A stretch of 64,000 bases of DNA from Streptomyces sp. Sge12 (GCF_002080455.1 NZ_CP020555.1:1674001-1738000); one strand, 5' to 3'. Positions 1 through 8,454 are shown, counted from the stretch's first letter. Numbers and translations are program-made. Notes: a model not told the origin generated them from the sequence alone.

Positions 1-939
1 TGGGTCAGCGGCAGCACCTACGATCCCGGCAAGGTCTACGGGGCCACGGCCGGCGGATGCCACCGCTCCGACTCCGCCGAGGTGCGCAGCGCCGGGCCGA
101 TCGCCGACGTCGCCGTCAACCTCGCCTGCTCGGGGGCGGTCTCGGACAACGTGTTCCGCGCCTCCAACGGCGGTGTCTCCTTCAAGGGCGAGGCCCCGCA
201 GGCCGATCAGCTCGCCGCGGTGGCCGCGAGCCACAACGTCAAGGTCATCGCCCTGTCCATCGGCGGCAACGACCTCGGCTTCGCCGACATCATCAAGGAC
301 TGCGCGCTCGACTTCGTCATCTGGAACTCGTACTGCTACGACGACCAGCAGTACGGCGTCGACCAGAAGATCGACGCGGTCATGGGCAAGGTCGGCAAGT
401 CCGTGGACGAGATCCGGGTCGTGATGCGCGCGGCCGGGTACGCGGACTCCTCGTACCGGATCGTGCTGCAGTCCTACCCGTCGCCGATCCCGCGGGGCGC
501 GGAGAACCGGTACACGCAGAGCGACTGGAGCCGGCTCAACACCGGCGGCTGCCCCTTCTGGAACCGGGACTCGGACTGGGCGCGGGACTCGCTGGTGCCG
601 CAGATCGCGGGCCGGATCAAGCAGGTCGCGGCGGCCAAGGGCGTGCAGTTCCTGGACCTGCGGGACATGATGCAGGGCCGCGAGGTGTGCGCGAAGGCGA
701 GCAAGCAGGTGACCACCGCGGTGCCGGCCTCGGCGCGGACGAGCGAGTGGGCGCGCTGGATCGACAACAACGAGACCCAGGGACTCATCCAGGAGTCCAT
801 GCACCCCAACTACTTCGGCCAGCTGGCCGCGGGCCGCTGCCTGGCCCTGGTGGTCGCGCAGCCCGCGAGCTCCGGCTTCAGCTGCAAGAACACCGCGGGC
901 ACCGACCAGACGGGCATGTTCCTGACGCCGGCGTCGTGA
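1..939 (+). CDS. SGNH/GDSL-family hydrolase, 3' part (5' end outside window)
   Basis: The reading frame is open from the first base, so this is the C-terminal ~312 residues of a longer protein; the signal peptide and the block I GDS serine lie upstream. The SGNH block III motif is visible as GGNDLGF and the block V histidine as ESMHPNYFGQ. Three or more cysteine pairs (C20/C37, YCYD, GGCPF, SCKN) fit a secreted, disulfide-stabilised esterase or lipase like those common in Streptomyces. The family hydrolyses ester bonds, often lipids or acylated sugars, outside the cell; the substrate cannot be read from sequence. The gene stands alone, with a VOC-family gene 88 bp downstream. Confidence 0.85.
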   Translation, partial: WVSGSTYDPGKVYGATAGGCHRSDSAEVRSAGPIADVAVNLACSGAVSDNVFRASNGGVSFKGEAPQADQLAAVAASHNVKVIALSIGGNDLGFADIIKDCALDFVIWNSYCYDDQQYGVDQKIDAVMGKVGKSVDEIRVVMRAAGYADSSYRIVLQSYPSPIPRGAENRYTQSDWSRLNTGGCPFWNRDSDWARDSLVPQIAGRIKQVAAAKGVQFLDLRDMMQGREVCAKASKQVTTAVPASARTSEWARWIDNNETQGLIQESMHPNYFGQLAAGRCLALVVAQPASSGFSCKNTAGTDQTGMFLTPAS

Positions 940-1027
940 CCCCGGCCCCGTGGGAGCCGCCTGCGGGCGGGCCGTAGGGGACCATGGCGGTAGTGCACCA
1001 CACGTTCCGTCGCGCCGGGAGCCGTCG

Positions 1028-1375
1028 ATGTCCGTTCGCCGTGTCGTACCCAACGTCCGGTCGAAGTCCCTCGCGCAGAGCCGGGAGTTCTACGGCCTGC
1101 TGGGCTTCGAGGAGGTCATGGACCACGGCTGGATCGTGACCCTCGCGTCCCCCTCCCGGCCGGCGGCCCAGGTCAGCCTCATGACGGGTGACAGGACGGC
1201 GCCGGTCACTCCCGACATGAGCGTGGAGGTGGACGACGTCGACGCGGCCTACGCGGCCGTGCGCGCGAGCGGCGCGGAGATCGTGCACCCCCTCCAGGAC
1301 GAGGAGTGGGGGGTGCGCCGGTTCTTCGTCCGCGACCCCGACGGCCGGGTCGTGAACGTCCTGAGCCACCGGTGA
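1028..1375 (+). CDS. VOC-family (glyoxalase/bleomycin-resistance fold) protein
   Basis: A 115-residue protein with one vicinal-oxygen-chelate module: the N-terminal half opens VPNVRSKSLAQSREFYGLLGFE and the C-terminal half ends FFVRDPDGRVVNVLSHR, the usual paired beta-alpha-beta-beta-beta layout. The family includes glyoxalase I, extradiol dioxygenases and antibiotic-binding proteins; no specific function is assignable. ATG 1028 follows a weak purine-rich stretch (gggagccgtcg). The gene is convergent with another VOC gene, and a strong hairpin lies between them. Confidence 0.8.
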   Translation: MSVRRVVPNVRSKSLAQSREFYGLLGFEEVMDHGWIVTLASPSRPAAQVSLMTGDRTAPVTPDMSVEVDDVDAAYAAVRASGAEIVHPLQDEEWGVRRFFVRDPDGRVVNVLSHR

Positions 1376-1381
1376 CGGGTG

Positions 1382-1408
1382 GCGTGCGCCTGCCGGGCAG
1401 GCGCACGC
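1382..1408. terminator. Bidirectional hairpin between convergent VOC genes
   Basis: GCGTGCGCCTGC and GCAGGCGCACGC form a perfect 12-bp stem around a 3-nt loop, just after the stop of the plus-strand VOC gene and about 30 bp before the stop of the minus-strand one. There is no U-tract, as is common for actinobacterial terminators. Confidence 0.7.
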
Positions 1409-1437
1409 GCCGGCCACCCGCGCGGTCAGGGTCGGGG

Positions 1438-1827
1438 TCAGGGGCCCTCGCCGTTCAGCACCGACAGGATGTTGCCCGCCGGGTCCTTGAACCAGGCGAT
1501 GGTGGGCGTGCCCTCGTCACCGTGCACGATGCCCTTGGCGTCCGCCTCGAAGCCCTCGTAGCGTTCGAACGTGACGCCCCGGGCGGTGAGCTCGTCGACG
1601 GCCCGCTCGACGTCGTCCACGGGGAAGTTCAAGATCGTGTAGATCGCGGGCCGGTGGTCCTCCTTCGGATAGACCATGATCGTGGTGCCGCCCGCGAGGT
1701 CCAGGCGGAGCAGGCCCATCTCCTCGTCCTGCGAGACGCTCAGGCCCAGGGTCGTGCCGTAGAACTCCTTGGCGCGCTCCAGGTCGTCGACCGCGAATCC
1801 GCTGAATGCCCTGCTGTTTTCGAACAT
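1438..1827 (-). CDS. VOC-family protein
   Basis: A 129-residue single-module VOC protein, with [19 protein letters not shown] at the N-terminus and [15 protein letters not shown] at the C-terminus. The TTIMVYPK and [18 protein letters not shown] segments are typical of small Streptomyces glyoxalase-like proteins related to bleomycin-binding proteins. ATG 1827 is preceded by a GAAGGAAC-type Shine-Dalgarno. The gene diverges from the exonuclease fusion gene. Metal ligands and substrate are not certain, so only the family is assigned. Confidence 0.82.
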   Translation of the reverse strand: MFENSRAFSGFAVDDLERAKEFYGTTLGLSVSQDEEMGLLRLDLAGGTTIMVYPKEDHRPAIYTILNFPVDDVERAVDELTARGVTFERYEGFEADAKGIVHGDEGTPTIAWFKDPAGNILSVLNGEGP

Positions 1828-1957
1828 GGCTGTTCCTTCGGTCCGGGGGCACCCCGCTCCCCATGGTCCCCCCGGGACGGCCGGGCGTCGATTCCACACA
1901 CGGGGCTCCCGGTAAAACGGGGTGATCACGGCGCGGGGTGCTGGCATCCTCGGGCGC

Positions 1958-2959
1958 ATGGCAGCCCGCACCGCACGTCCCAGCCTGTACATCTCCGTCG
2001 ACATCGAGGCCGACGGACCCATTCCCGGACCGTATTCGATGATCAGCTTCGGGGCCTCGGTCGCCGGCCGGCAGGACGGGGCTTCGTATACGGCCGCCGA
2101 TCCCGAACAGCTCACCTTCTACCGGGAGTTGCGTCCCATCAGCGAGGAGTTCGTGCCCGAGGCGCTGGCCGTGAGCGGGCTGGACCGCGACCGGCTGGTG
2201 CGGGAGGGCGCCGATCCGGCGGTGGCCATGACCGAGTTCCGCGCCTGGGTGCGGGAGGTGTCCGCGGGGGCGCAGCCCGTGATGTGCGGCTATCCGGCGT
2301 CCTTCGACTGGACGTTCCTGTACTGGTACCTGATCCGCTTCGGCGCGGACAGCCCCTTCGGCCACTCCGGCTGCCTGGACATGAAGACGCTCTACGCGAC
2401 GAAGGCGCGCGTGCCGCTGCGGGCCGCCGTGAAGGGCCGGATGCCGCGGGCGCTGCTGTCGCGGCGCCGCCACACGCACCACGCCCTGGACGACGCGATC
2501 GAGCAGGCCGAGCTCATGAGCAACCTGATGCTGTGGACTCCCCCGGAGCCGGAGCCGGAGCCGGAGGCGAACCCGGGCGCGGGCGCGGGCGCGGAGGCGC
2601 GCTCGCCGCGCATCACGCACCTCTCGTGGGGCCGGATCGAGGCCGAAGGGCTGGCCCCCGGCAAGGACTTCAGGCTCTACCCGGGCGGCGGCCGCCCCTG
2701 GGACTGGTCCGAGCACGGCACGCGGCACGAGCCCGGCATCCAGCCGCAGGAGGTGCGCGAGTTCCTCGACCTGGGGGTGACGGCGGTGGTGCTGAGCCAG
2801 GGCATGGACAAGCGCCTGGGGATCGCCCCGCAGACGCTGGAGGCCCTCCGGGCGGCCGGGGTCGAGGTGCACGTCGCGGAGACGACGGAGGCGGTGGAGG
2901 TCTACAACCGGCTGGCCGCAACGGAGCGGGTCGCCGGCCTCTTCCACTCGACCTGCTGA
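1958..2959 (+). CDS. 3'-5' exonuclease-like domain fused to an Mth938-like (NDUFAF3-related) domain
   Basis: A 333-residue protein with two parts. Residues ~8-185 form a DEDD-type exonuclease-like domain: SVDIEADGP carries the first acidic pair and [14 protein letters not shown] the closing His/Asp motif (DEDDh type). A low-complexity linker follows ([19 protein letters not shown]), then residues ~215-333 match Mth938-like proteins: [34 protein letters not shown], the [16 protein letters not shown] segment and a terminal GLFHSTC. In other actinobacteria the second domain is, to my knowledge, a stand-alone protein of ~115-125 residues. No ATG or GTG suitable for separate translation was seen in the linker. 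GTG 1922 is an alternative start. The cellular role is unknown. Confidence 0.8.
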   Translation: MAARTARPSLYISVDIEADGPIPGPYSMISFGASVAGRQDGASYTAADPEQLTFYRELRPISEEFVPEALAVSGLDRDRLVREGADPAVAMTEFRAWVREVSAGAQPVMCGYPASFDWTFLYWYLIRFGADSPFGHSGCLDMKTLYATKARVPLRAAVKGRMPRALLSRRRHTHHALDDAIEQAELMSNLMLWTPPEPEPEPEANPGAGAGAEARSPRITHLSWGRIEAEGLAPGKDFRLYPGGGRPWDWSEHGTRHEPGIQPQEVREFLDLGVTAVVLSQGMDKRLGIAPQTLEALRAAGVEVHVAETTEAVEVYNRLAATERVAGLFHSTC

Positions 2960-3006
2960 CCTACTGGCCTACTGGCCTGCCGGCCTGCCGAGCCGACGGC
3001 CGGGGC

Positions 3007-3074
3007 GGCATGCGAACGGCGGCGCGCACGCCACACCCGCAGTGGGTGGCGTACGCGCCGCCGTTCGCAATGCC
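3007..3074. terminator. Long bidirectional hairpin between convergent genes
   Basis: GGCA-TGCGAACGGCGGCGCG pairs, with small bulges, with CGCGCCGCCGTTCGCAATGCC across a CACGCCAC/GTGGCG inner stem. The ~68-nt imperfect hairpin sits between the exonuclease fusion gene (plus) and the permease gene (minus) and probably ends both transcripts. Confidence 0.65.
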
Positions 3075-3091
3075 CGGTCGGGGGACGGGCG

Positions 3092-4483
3092 TCAGTGGAC
3101 CGGCACCGGGTCCGCCGCGGCCCCCGAGGCCGCGCCCTTCCTGGCGCCGAGGTGGTTGAAGGCCAGATTCAGCACGATGGCCACGACGCAGCCGGTGCTG
3201 ATGCCGGAGTCGAGGACGACCAGCAGGTCCTTCGGGAAGGCGTGGTAGAAGTCCGGCGCCGCGATGGGGATCAGACCGATGCCGACGGAAGCGGCGACGA
3301 TCAGGGCGTTCTCGCCCTTCTCCATGGCCGCGCCCGCCAGGGTCTGGATGCCGCTGGCCGCGACCGAGCCGAAGAGCACGATGCCGGCGCCGCCGAGGAC
3401 GGGCAGCGGGACCACTCCGATGACGGAGGCCGCCATCGGGCACAGGCCCAGCAGGATCAGGATGCCGCCGCCCGCGGCGACGACGAAGCGGCTGCGCACC
3501 TTGGTCATGGCGACCAGCCCGATGTTCTGGGCGAAGGCGCTGCACATGAACCCGTTGAACAGCGGGCTGATCGCGCTGCCGAGGGTGTCGGCGCGCAGGC
3601 CGCCCTCGATGGTCTTCGCGTCGGCGGGACGGCCGACGATCCTGCCCAGCGCCAGGATGTCGGCGGTGGACTCGGTCATGCAGACCAGCATGACGATGCA
3701 CATGGAGATGATGGCGGCGACCTGGAACTGCGGGGCGCCGAAGTGGAAGGGGGTCGGGAAGCCGACCACCGAGGCGTTGCGGACCGCGTCGAAGTCGGTC
3801 ATGCCGAGCGGGAGGGCGATGAGCGTGCCCGCGACGAGGCCGAGCAGGATGGATATCTGCTGGAGGAAGCCGCGCAGGAACTTGCGCATCAGCAGGACGA
3901 TGACGAGGGTGGCGGCGGCCATGCCGATGTTCTGCATGGAGCCGTAGTCGGTGGCGGTGCGGTTCCCGCCCTGCGACCAGTTGAAGGCGACGGGCAGCAG
4001 CGAGACGCCGATGAGGGTGATGACCGTACCCGTCACGACCGGCGGGAAGAAGCGGACGAGTTTGCCGAAGTAGGGGGCGGCGAAGAAGCCGATGACCCCG
4101 GCGACGATGATCGCGCCGAAGATGACGGGGATGGCGTCGGCCCCCTCCCCCTTGCCGATCGCGATCATCGGGGTCACACCGGCGAAGGAAACACCGTTGA
4201 CGAAGGGGAGTTTGGCGCCGATCTTCCAGAACCCGAGGGTCTGGAGGAGGGTGGCGAGGCCGGCGGTGAAGAGCGAGGCGCCCATCAGGAAGGCTGTCTC
4301 GGTGGCGGAGAGTCCGACGGCGGGGCCGACGATCATGGGCGGGGCCACGACACCCGCGTACATGGCGGCCACGTGCTGGAGGCCGCTCGTGAACATTTTC
4401 AGCGGAGGCAGGGTCTCGTCGACCGGGTGCTTGTCCTCCGTTACTGCGACTGCGTCTTTGCGAAACCTGGGCGGCAGGGCCAC
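3092..4483 (-). CDS. NCS2/NAT-family nucleobase (uracil-xanthine) permease
   Basis: A 463-residue membrane protein with about 12-14 hydrophobic segments. It carries the nucleobase-ascorbate transporter signature QNIGLVAMTK and, before it, ESTADILALG, the family's conserved Glu-containing TM8 segment. Family members import xanthine, uric acid or uracil with protons or Na+. Its neighbours (8-oxoguanine deaminase, uricase, HIU hydrolase, OHCU decarboxylase) make xanthine or urate the likely substrate; that is context, not sequence proof. The cytoplasmic N-terminal tail is short. ATG 4483 follows AGGAAGCC. The gene appears to be its own transcription unit, 383 bp from the next gene upstream. Confidence 0.88.
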   Translation of the reverse strand: MALPPRFRKDAVAVTEDKHPVDETLPPLKMFTSGLQHVAAMYAGVVAPPMIVGPAVGLSATETAFLMGASLFTAGLATLLQTLGFWKIGAKLPFVNGVSFAGVTPMIAIGKGEGADAIPVIFGAIIVAGVIGFFAAPYFGKLVRFFPPVVTGTVITLIGVSLLPVAFNWSQGGNRTATDYGSMQNIGMAAATLVIVLLMRKFLRGFLQQISILLGLVAGTLIALPLGMTDFDAVRNASVVGFPTPFHFGAPQFQVAAIISMCIVMLVCMTESTADILALGRIVGRPADAKTIEGGLRADTLGSAISPLFNGFMCSAFAQNIGLVAMTKVRSRFVVAAGGGILILLGLCPMAASVIGVVPLPVLGGAGIVLFGSVAASGIQTLAGAAMEKGENALIVAASVGIGLIPIAAPDFYHAFPKDLLVVLDSGISTGCVVAIVLNLAFNHLGARKGAASGAAADPVPVH

Positions 4484-4638
4484 GGCTTCCTCCGGTCGGG
4501 TAACACGTCGGCAGGGACGTGGGTGTCTTGGAGGTGGTGCGAAAGCTGTGCGAGTCGAGCCTGTATGCGGTTGTGGGTGGTGCGACTACGTGTCCCAAGG
4601 GGTGCAGAAACGATTCGCCCATGCATCGGTTCCGCGTG

Positions 4639-4692
4639 GTGGTGCATGTGGTGCGCGTGGTGCGTGTCGTGCGTGTCGTGCGTGTGGCGCAG
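4639..4692. repeat. Six-copy 9-bp tandem repeat (GTGGTGCGT-like)
   Basis: Six consecutive 9-mers: GTGGTGCAT, GTGGTGCGC, GTGGTGCGT, GTCGTGCGT, GTCGTGCGT, GTGGCGCAG. On the minus strand they would translate to His-Thr/Asp/Ala triplets, but no credible gene contains them. The array lies 150-200 bp upstream of the permease start. Confidence 0.85.
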
Positions 4693-4827
4693 TGCCGCTG
4701 CCGTGCCAGTGGCGCGATGCGTGCGCCGCAGCCCGGTGGCACGAGTCACCGCCCCCGGGGCGCCTTCGGATTTCCTCAGGCGCTACCCGGGAACGGCTGC
4801 CACGGACCCCGCTCGGGTCCGCGGCGG

Positions 4828-4855
4828 CCGGCCGGGGGCCGTCCCCCCCGGCCGG
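4828..4855. terminator. Terminator hairpin downstream of 8-oxoguanine deaminase
   Basis: A perfect 11-bp stem CCGGCCGGGGG / CCCCCGGCCGG with a 6-nt loop, 12 bp past the stop codon of the minus-strand deaminase gene. A second, 7-bp hairpin (CGGACCC/GGGTCCG, 4803-4821) follows it. Confidence 0.75.
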
Positions 4856-4866
4856 ACTCCGGGGGA

Positions 4867-6270
4867 TCAGGCCTGCGCGGAGATCCGCGCGAGGCGCTGG
4901 GCCTCTGCCCGCGTGGACACGGCGATGGCGTCCTCGTCGGCGAAGAGGAGCCGGTTGTTCTCGACGATCTGCTTGCCGCCCACGAACGACGCGGTGACCG
5001 GCGCCGCCGCACCGAAGACCAGGGCGGTGACCGGGTCGGCGATCGAGGAGTGCAGGAAGGTGTTCAGGTTCCACAGCACCAGGTCGGCGCACTTGCCGGC
5101 CTCCAGCGAACCGATGTTGTCGGCGCGGCCGAGGACCTGGGCGCCACCGTACGTACCGAGGCGCAGGGCCTGGCGCGCGTTGAGGGCGCGCTCGCGGTGG
5201 ACCGGGTTCAGGCGGTTGATCAGCAGCGCGTTGCGCAGCTCGGTGTGCAGCTCACCGGACTCGTTGGAGGCGGTGCCGTCCACGCCGAGGCCGACCGGGA
5301 CACCGGCGGCGAGCATGTCCGGGACGCGGGCGATGCCGGCGGCCAGACGGGCGTTGGAGGACGGGCAGTGCGCGACACCGGTCTTGGTCCGGGCGAACGC
5401 GGCGATGTCGGAGTCGTTCATGTGGACGCTGTGCGCCATCCACACGTCCTCGCCGAGCCAGCCGGTCGACTCGAAGTAGTCGGTCGGGCCCATGCCGAAC
5501 AGCTCCTTGCAGAACTGCTCTTCCTCGACGGTCTCGGAGCCGTGCGTGTGCATGCGCACGCCCAGGCGGCGGGCCAGCTCGGCGCCCTGCTTCAGCAGCT
5601 CGGTGGAGACCGAGAAGGGGGAGCACGGGGCCACGGCGACCTGGGTCATCGAGTCGAAGGAGGCGTCGTGGAACTTCTTCACGGTCGCCTCGGTGTCGGC
5701 GAGCGCACCCTCGAGGGTCTCGACGGCGTGGTCCGGGGGCAGGCCGCCGTCCTTCTCGCTGCGGTCCATGGAGCCGCGGGCGAGGGTGAAGCGGACGCCC
5801 ATCTCGGAGGCGGCGCGGATGATCGAGCCGGAGAGGTCGCCGGAGCCCTTGGGGAAGACGTAGTGGTGGTCCATCGCGGTGGTGACGCCACCCTTGGCCA
5901 TCGCGGCGAGGGAGCCCTGCGCGGCCGTGTACGTCATCTGCTCGTCGATGCGCGCCCACGTCGGGTACAGCGCGACCAGCCAGTTGAAGAGGTTGTGGTC
6001 GGTGGCCAGACCACGCGTGATCCACTGGTAGAAGTGGTGGTGCGTGTTGACCAGACCGGGGGTCACGAGGTGCCCGGTGCCGTCGATCCGGCGGACGACG
6101 TTGTCGAGGTTCTCGGGGGCCTTGCCCGCACCGATGGACTCGATCCTGTTGCCGGCGATGACGATGTGACCCGAGGCGTACTCGGTGTCGTTCGCGTCGA
6201 CGGTCGCGATCGCACAGTTCTCGATGACGATGCGCTCGACCGCGCTGTCAAGGGCTGCCGATGCTGCCAT
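4867..6270 (-). CDS. 8-oxoguanine deaminase (amidohydrolase)
   Basis: A 467-residue cytosolic amidohydrolase of the ATZ/TRZ family. Metal ligands are seen as the NTHHHF motif (HxH), MHTHGSE, AHSVHMND and GLGVDGTASNE (the catalytic Asp). The family 8-oxoguanine deaminases convert 8-oxoguanine to urate; in Streptomyces this gene normally sits beside uricase, as here, so its product would feed straight into uricase. ATG 6270 was chosen over an upstream in-frame start at 6306 because it is preceded by a GAGGAAG Shine-Dalgarno and starts like its homologues. A uricase-side terminator (6420-6450) separates it from the upstream operon, so it probably has its own promoter in 6271-6419. No clear consensus promoter was found there. 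Confidence 0.88.
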   Translation of the reverse strand: MAASAALDSAVERIVIENCAIATVDANDTEYASGHIVIAGNRIESIGAGKAPENLDNVVRRIDGTGHLVTPGLVNTHHHFYQWITRGLATDHNLFNWLVALYPTWARIDEQMTYTAAQGSLAAMAKGGVTTAMDHHYVFPKGSGDLSGSIIRAASEMGVRFTLARGSMDRSEKDGGLPPDHAVETLEGALADTEATVKKFHDASFDSMTQVAVAPCSPFSVSTELLKQGAELARRLGVRMHTHGSETVEEEQFCKELFGMGPTDYFESTGWLGEDVWMAHSVHMNDSDIAAFARTKTGVAHCPSSNARLAAGIARVPDMLAAGVPVGLGVDGTASNESGELHTELRNALLINRLNPVHRERALNARQALRLGTYGGAQVLGRADNIGSLEAGKCADLVLWNLNTFLHSSIADPVTALVFGAAAPVTASFVGGKQIVENNRLLFADEDAIAVSTRAEAQRLARISAQA

Positions 6271-6419
6271 GGGACTTCCTCGTGCTTTCAGTGGCGGTGG
6301 GGGCACGGCAAGGCCCGGGAGATTTGAGTGCCGGAGCCGGGGGCCTTGACAGCTGACAGTACTGCCGCCCCGCGTGATACGTCCGGGTGCCGATTCAGGA
6401 AGCTGGGTGGGTGTCGCCG

Positions 6420-6450
6420 GGTCCCGGGGCCACTGCGGAGCCCCGGGACC
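6420..6450 (-). terminator. Terminator of the uraD-uraH-uricase operon
   Basis: GGTCCCGGGGC / GCCCCGGGACC form a perfect 11-bp stem with a 9-nt loop, 11 bp beyond the uricase stop codon on the minus strand. Confidence 0.8.
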
Positions 6451-6461
6451 GGCGTGCCGTG

Positions 6462-7385
6462 TCAGAGGTTGGTCATGTCCACGGGGATGCGGGCGTCCAC
6501 ACCGTCACGCAGGACGGTGGCCTCGATCAGACCGTAGGGACGGTCCGCGGCGAAGTACACCTCGTTGTCGTTCTTGAGGCCGAAGGGCTCCAGGTCGACG
6601 AGGAAGTGGTGCTTGTTCGGGAGCGAGAAGCGGACCTCGTCGATCTCCGAGCGGTGGTTGATGATGCGCGAACCCATCTGGTACAGGGTCTGCTGCAGCG
6701 ACAGGGAGTAGGTCTCCGCGAAGGCCTGGAGCATGTGCTTGCGGGTCTCGGCATAGGACTTCTCCCAGTTGGGCATCCGCTGCTCGTCGTCCGACCAGTT
6801 GAAGCGCCAGCGGGCCGACACCTGGGTGGCCAGGATGCGGTCGTAGGCCTCCTTGAGCGTCGTGTACTTGTCCTTCACGTAACCCCAGAACTCGGAGTTC
6901 GTGGAGTTCATGACGACGAGGTCCTTGAGGCCGGAGATGACCTCCCAGTTCGTGCCGTCGTACGTGATCTGGGTGACCCGGGTCTCCTGGCCCTCGCGGA
7001 CGAAGGAGTGGTTCACCTCGTCGGAGCCGATGAACTTCGAGTTGGCGTCCGAGGTGGCGATCCGGGACCAGGAGTACTCCTCGATCCGGATGCGTGCCTT
7101 CTGGATCGGCTCCTGGCTGGTGACGAACCAGCGCGCCAGGTGGATGCCGAACTGCTCGGCGGACTCGATGCCGTATTCCTTGGCGAAGGCGTACACCGTG
7201 TTCTTGGTGGTGTCCGTCGGCAGGACGTTGGCGTTCGAGCCGGAGTAGTGGACGTCGTCCATGTCGCCGGAGAGGGCGACCGAGACGTTCAGGTCCTTGA
7301 TGTGGTGCGTGTCGCCGTCCCGCGTGATCTTGACGACGCGGTTCTCTGCTTTGCCGTACTGGTTCTGGCCCAGAATCGTGGCCAT
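6462..7385 (-). CDS. Factor-independent urate hydroxylase (uricase)
   Basis: A 307-residue cofactor-free uricase, full length for the family. It oxidises urate with O2 to 5-hydroxyisourate and releases H2O2. Landmarks include LGQNQYGKAENRVVKI at the N-terminus, NVLPTDTTKNTVYAFAKE (the conserved catalytic Thr/Asp region), IEEYSWSRI, VMNSTNSEFWGYVKDKYTTL, the RWRFNW segment and the C-terminal LPNKHHFLVDLEPFGLKNDNEVY motif. It lies 1 bp after the HIU hydrolase gene, which handles its product, so the two are co-translated. The terminator at 6420-6450 ends this operon. The H2O2 by-product explains a regulatory link with the catalase gene at 11349. Confidence 0.95.
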   Translation of the reverse strand: MATILGQNQYGKAENRVVKITRDGDTHHIKDLNVSVALSGDMDDVHYSGSNANVLPTDTTKNTVYAFAKEYGIESAEQFGIHLARWFVTSQEPIQKARIRIEEYSWSRIATSDANSKFIGSDEVNHSFVREGQETRVTQITYDGTNWEVISGLKDLVVMNSTNSEFWGYVKDKYTTLKEAYDRILATQVSARWRFNWSDDEQRMPNWEKSYAETRKHMLQAFAETYSLSLQQTLYQMGSRIINHRSEIDEVRFSLPNKHHFLVDLEPFGLKNDNEVYFAADRPYGLIEATVLRDGVDARIPVDMTNL

Positions 7386-7386
7386 G

Positions 7387-7776
7387 CTAGCTCCCTCGGT
7401 AAACGGAGTAGCCGAACGGGTTGAGCAGCAGCGGTACGTGGTAATGCTCGCCCGGGTTCACCGCAAAGGTGATGGTGACCTCGGGGAAGAACGCACCGCT
7501 GTCCCTTACGCGGGGGGCGTCCTGCTGCGCCTCGGCTTGCTTCTTCTCGAAGTACGTCTCGGTCTCGAAATCGAGACGCACGTGGGTGGTGCCCTCCGGC
7601 AGCGCCGGCAGGTCCTTGCAGCGCCCGTCCGCATCGGTGGCGGAGCCGCCCAGGGCCGCCCACTCACCGTCGAGACCCGTACGGGCCGACAGGGAGATGG
7701 CGACGCCCTCGGCGGGCCTGCCGATGCTGGTGTCCAGGATGTGCGTGGACACCGACGCAGTGGTCTCGGTGCTCAT
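7387..7776 (-). CDS. 5-hydroxyisourate hydrolase (transthyretin-like)
   Basis: A 129-residue transthyretin-related HIU hydrolase. It opens 5-hydroxyisourate, the uricase product, to OHCU. The N-terminal motif SVSTHILDTSIGRPA holds the catalytic His, and the C-terminal YRGS tetrapeptide is the enzyme signature that separates HIU hydrolases from true transthyretins. ATG 7776 is set by an AAGGAG Shine-Dalgarno 7 nt upstream; the in-frame GTG at 7782 would leave only 1 nt and is rejected. The start lies 2 bp after the OHCU decarboxylase stop, so the genes are coupled. Confidence 0.95.
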   Translation of the reverse strand: MSTETTASVSTHILDTSIGRPAEGVAISLSARTGLDGEWAALGGSATDADGRCKDLPALPEGTTHVRLDFETETYFEKKQAEAQQDAPRVRDSGAFFPEVTITFAVNPGEHYHVPLLLNPFGYSVYRGS

Positions 7777-7778
7777 GG

Positions 7779-8300
7779 TCACGCTCCTTCTGCTTCTGCG
7801 CGTTCGACGAGACGGGTGAGGCGGATCTTGTTGATCTTGACGAGCTCGCCGCGGGCGATCTCCCGCTCCTGCTCCGGCGAGTTGTCGATCCGGACCTTGA
7901 CGGCGTCGCGCATGAACTCACCGGTCGCACCGGTGGCGCAGATGAGGAAGACGTGGCCGAACTTGTCCTGGTAGGCCAGGTTCAGTTCGAGGAGTTCGTT
8001 CTTGAGCTCCTCCGAGGCACCGGCCATGCCACGCTGCTCGCGGGCGGAGGTCGGGTCTCCCGGCTTCGGCCGGCCGATCGGCGCGTGGCCTCCCATCGCT
8101 TCGCCCAGGTCGTCCGCGGTGAGCTCCGCCATGGCGGATTCGTTCGCGGCGAACAGGGAGTCGGCGGTGGCGAAGGGGCGCTGGGCGAGCATCTTGCTCC
8201 CCCACGCCGAGCTGGCGCACACCTCGTGCAGCTCGGCCGTGGCCGCGCTGTCGTCCAAGGTGTTGAACCGGGTGAGACCCGGGGTCGGACTCGAAGTCAC
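7779..8300 (-). CDS. uraD: OHCU decarboxylase
   Basis: A 173-residue 2-oxo-4-hydroxy-4-carboxy-5-ureidoimidazoline decarboxylase, giving S-allantoin. Family features are ASSAWGSKMLAQRPFATADSLFAA near the N-terminus, HAPIGRPKPGD (the catalytic His region) and the FGHVFLICATGATGEFM segment (normally KFGFPFVICARG or similar). This is the first gene of the three-gene urate-to-allantoin operon uraD, HIU hydrolase, uricase. Its order on the DNA is the reverse of the reaction order. The promoter upstream (8343-8372) overlaps a 15-bp palindrome also found at the catalase promoter. Confidence 0.93.
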   Translation of the reverse strand: MTSSPTPGLTRFNTLDDSAATAELHEVCASSAWGSKMLAQRPFATADSLFAANESAMAELTADDLGEAMGGHAPIGRPKPGDPTSAREQRGMAGASEELKNELLELNLAYQDKFGHVFLICATGATGEFMRDAVKVRIDNSPEQEREIARGELVKINKIRLTRLVERAEAEGA

Positions 8301-8342
8301 GGTAGGCCTCCGTGGCCTGTTGTTGCTTTGACGGGCTGCGCA

Positions 8343-8372
8343 TAGCTAACGCCCTCGACAACACGGCGTCAA
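8343..8372 (-). promoter_or_regulatory. Candidate promoter of the uraD-HIU hydrolase-uricase operon
   Basis: On the minus strand TTGACG (8372-8367) and TAGCTA (8348-8343) are 18 bp apart, a good match to a vegetative Streptomyces promoter about 45 bp upstream of the uraD start codon. The -35 hexamer is embedded in the palindrome at 8369-8383. Confidence 0.6.
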
Positions 8373-8383
8373 CACTTTGTTGA
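8369..8383. promoter_or_regulatory. Operator-like palindrome TCAACA-N3-TGTTGA at the uraD promoter
   Basis: The plus strand reads TCAACACTTTGTTGA, a perfect 6-bp inverted repeat with a 3-bp spacer. On the minus strand it reads TTCAACAAAGTGTTGACG through the -35 box. The catalase promoter holds TTCAACAAACTGTTGACG (17 of 18 identical) in the same position relative to its -35 box, so both are probably bound by the same repressor. Confidence 0.6.
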
Positions 8384-8454
8384 AACTTCCCGTACACAAA
8401 AGCCGCCGCCCGGGTGAATTGGGCGGCGGCTCGTCACCGTGAGTCAGACGTCGT

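Larger units (their letters stand above)
4484..4866. other. Non-coding gap between permease and 8-oxoguanine deaminase
   Basis: No gene is supported here. The gap holds a 9-bp tandem repeat (4639-4692) and two terminator-like hairpins near the 3' end of the upstream minus-strand gene (4803-4821 and 4828-4855). The permease promoter should lie in the first ~150 bp, but no convincing -35/-10 pair was found. Confidence 0.6.

Noticed and set aside
57..977. Long open frames overlapping the SGNH hydrolase
   Set aside because: Arg/Pro-rich translations with no family motifs; shadows of the real frame caused by high GC.
4441..4749. His-rich 102-aa frame on the minus strand
   Set aside because: Its His stretch comes only from the 9-bp repeat; no Shine-Dalgarno, no conserved motif, and it overlaps the permease start.
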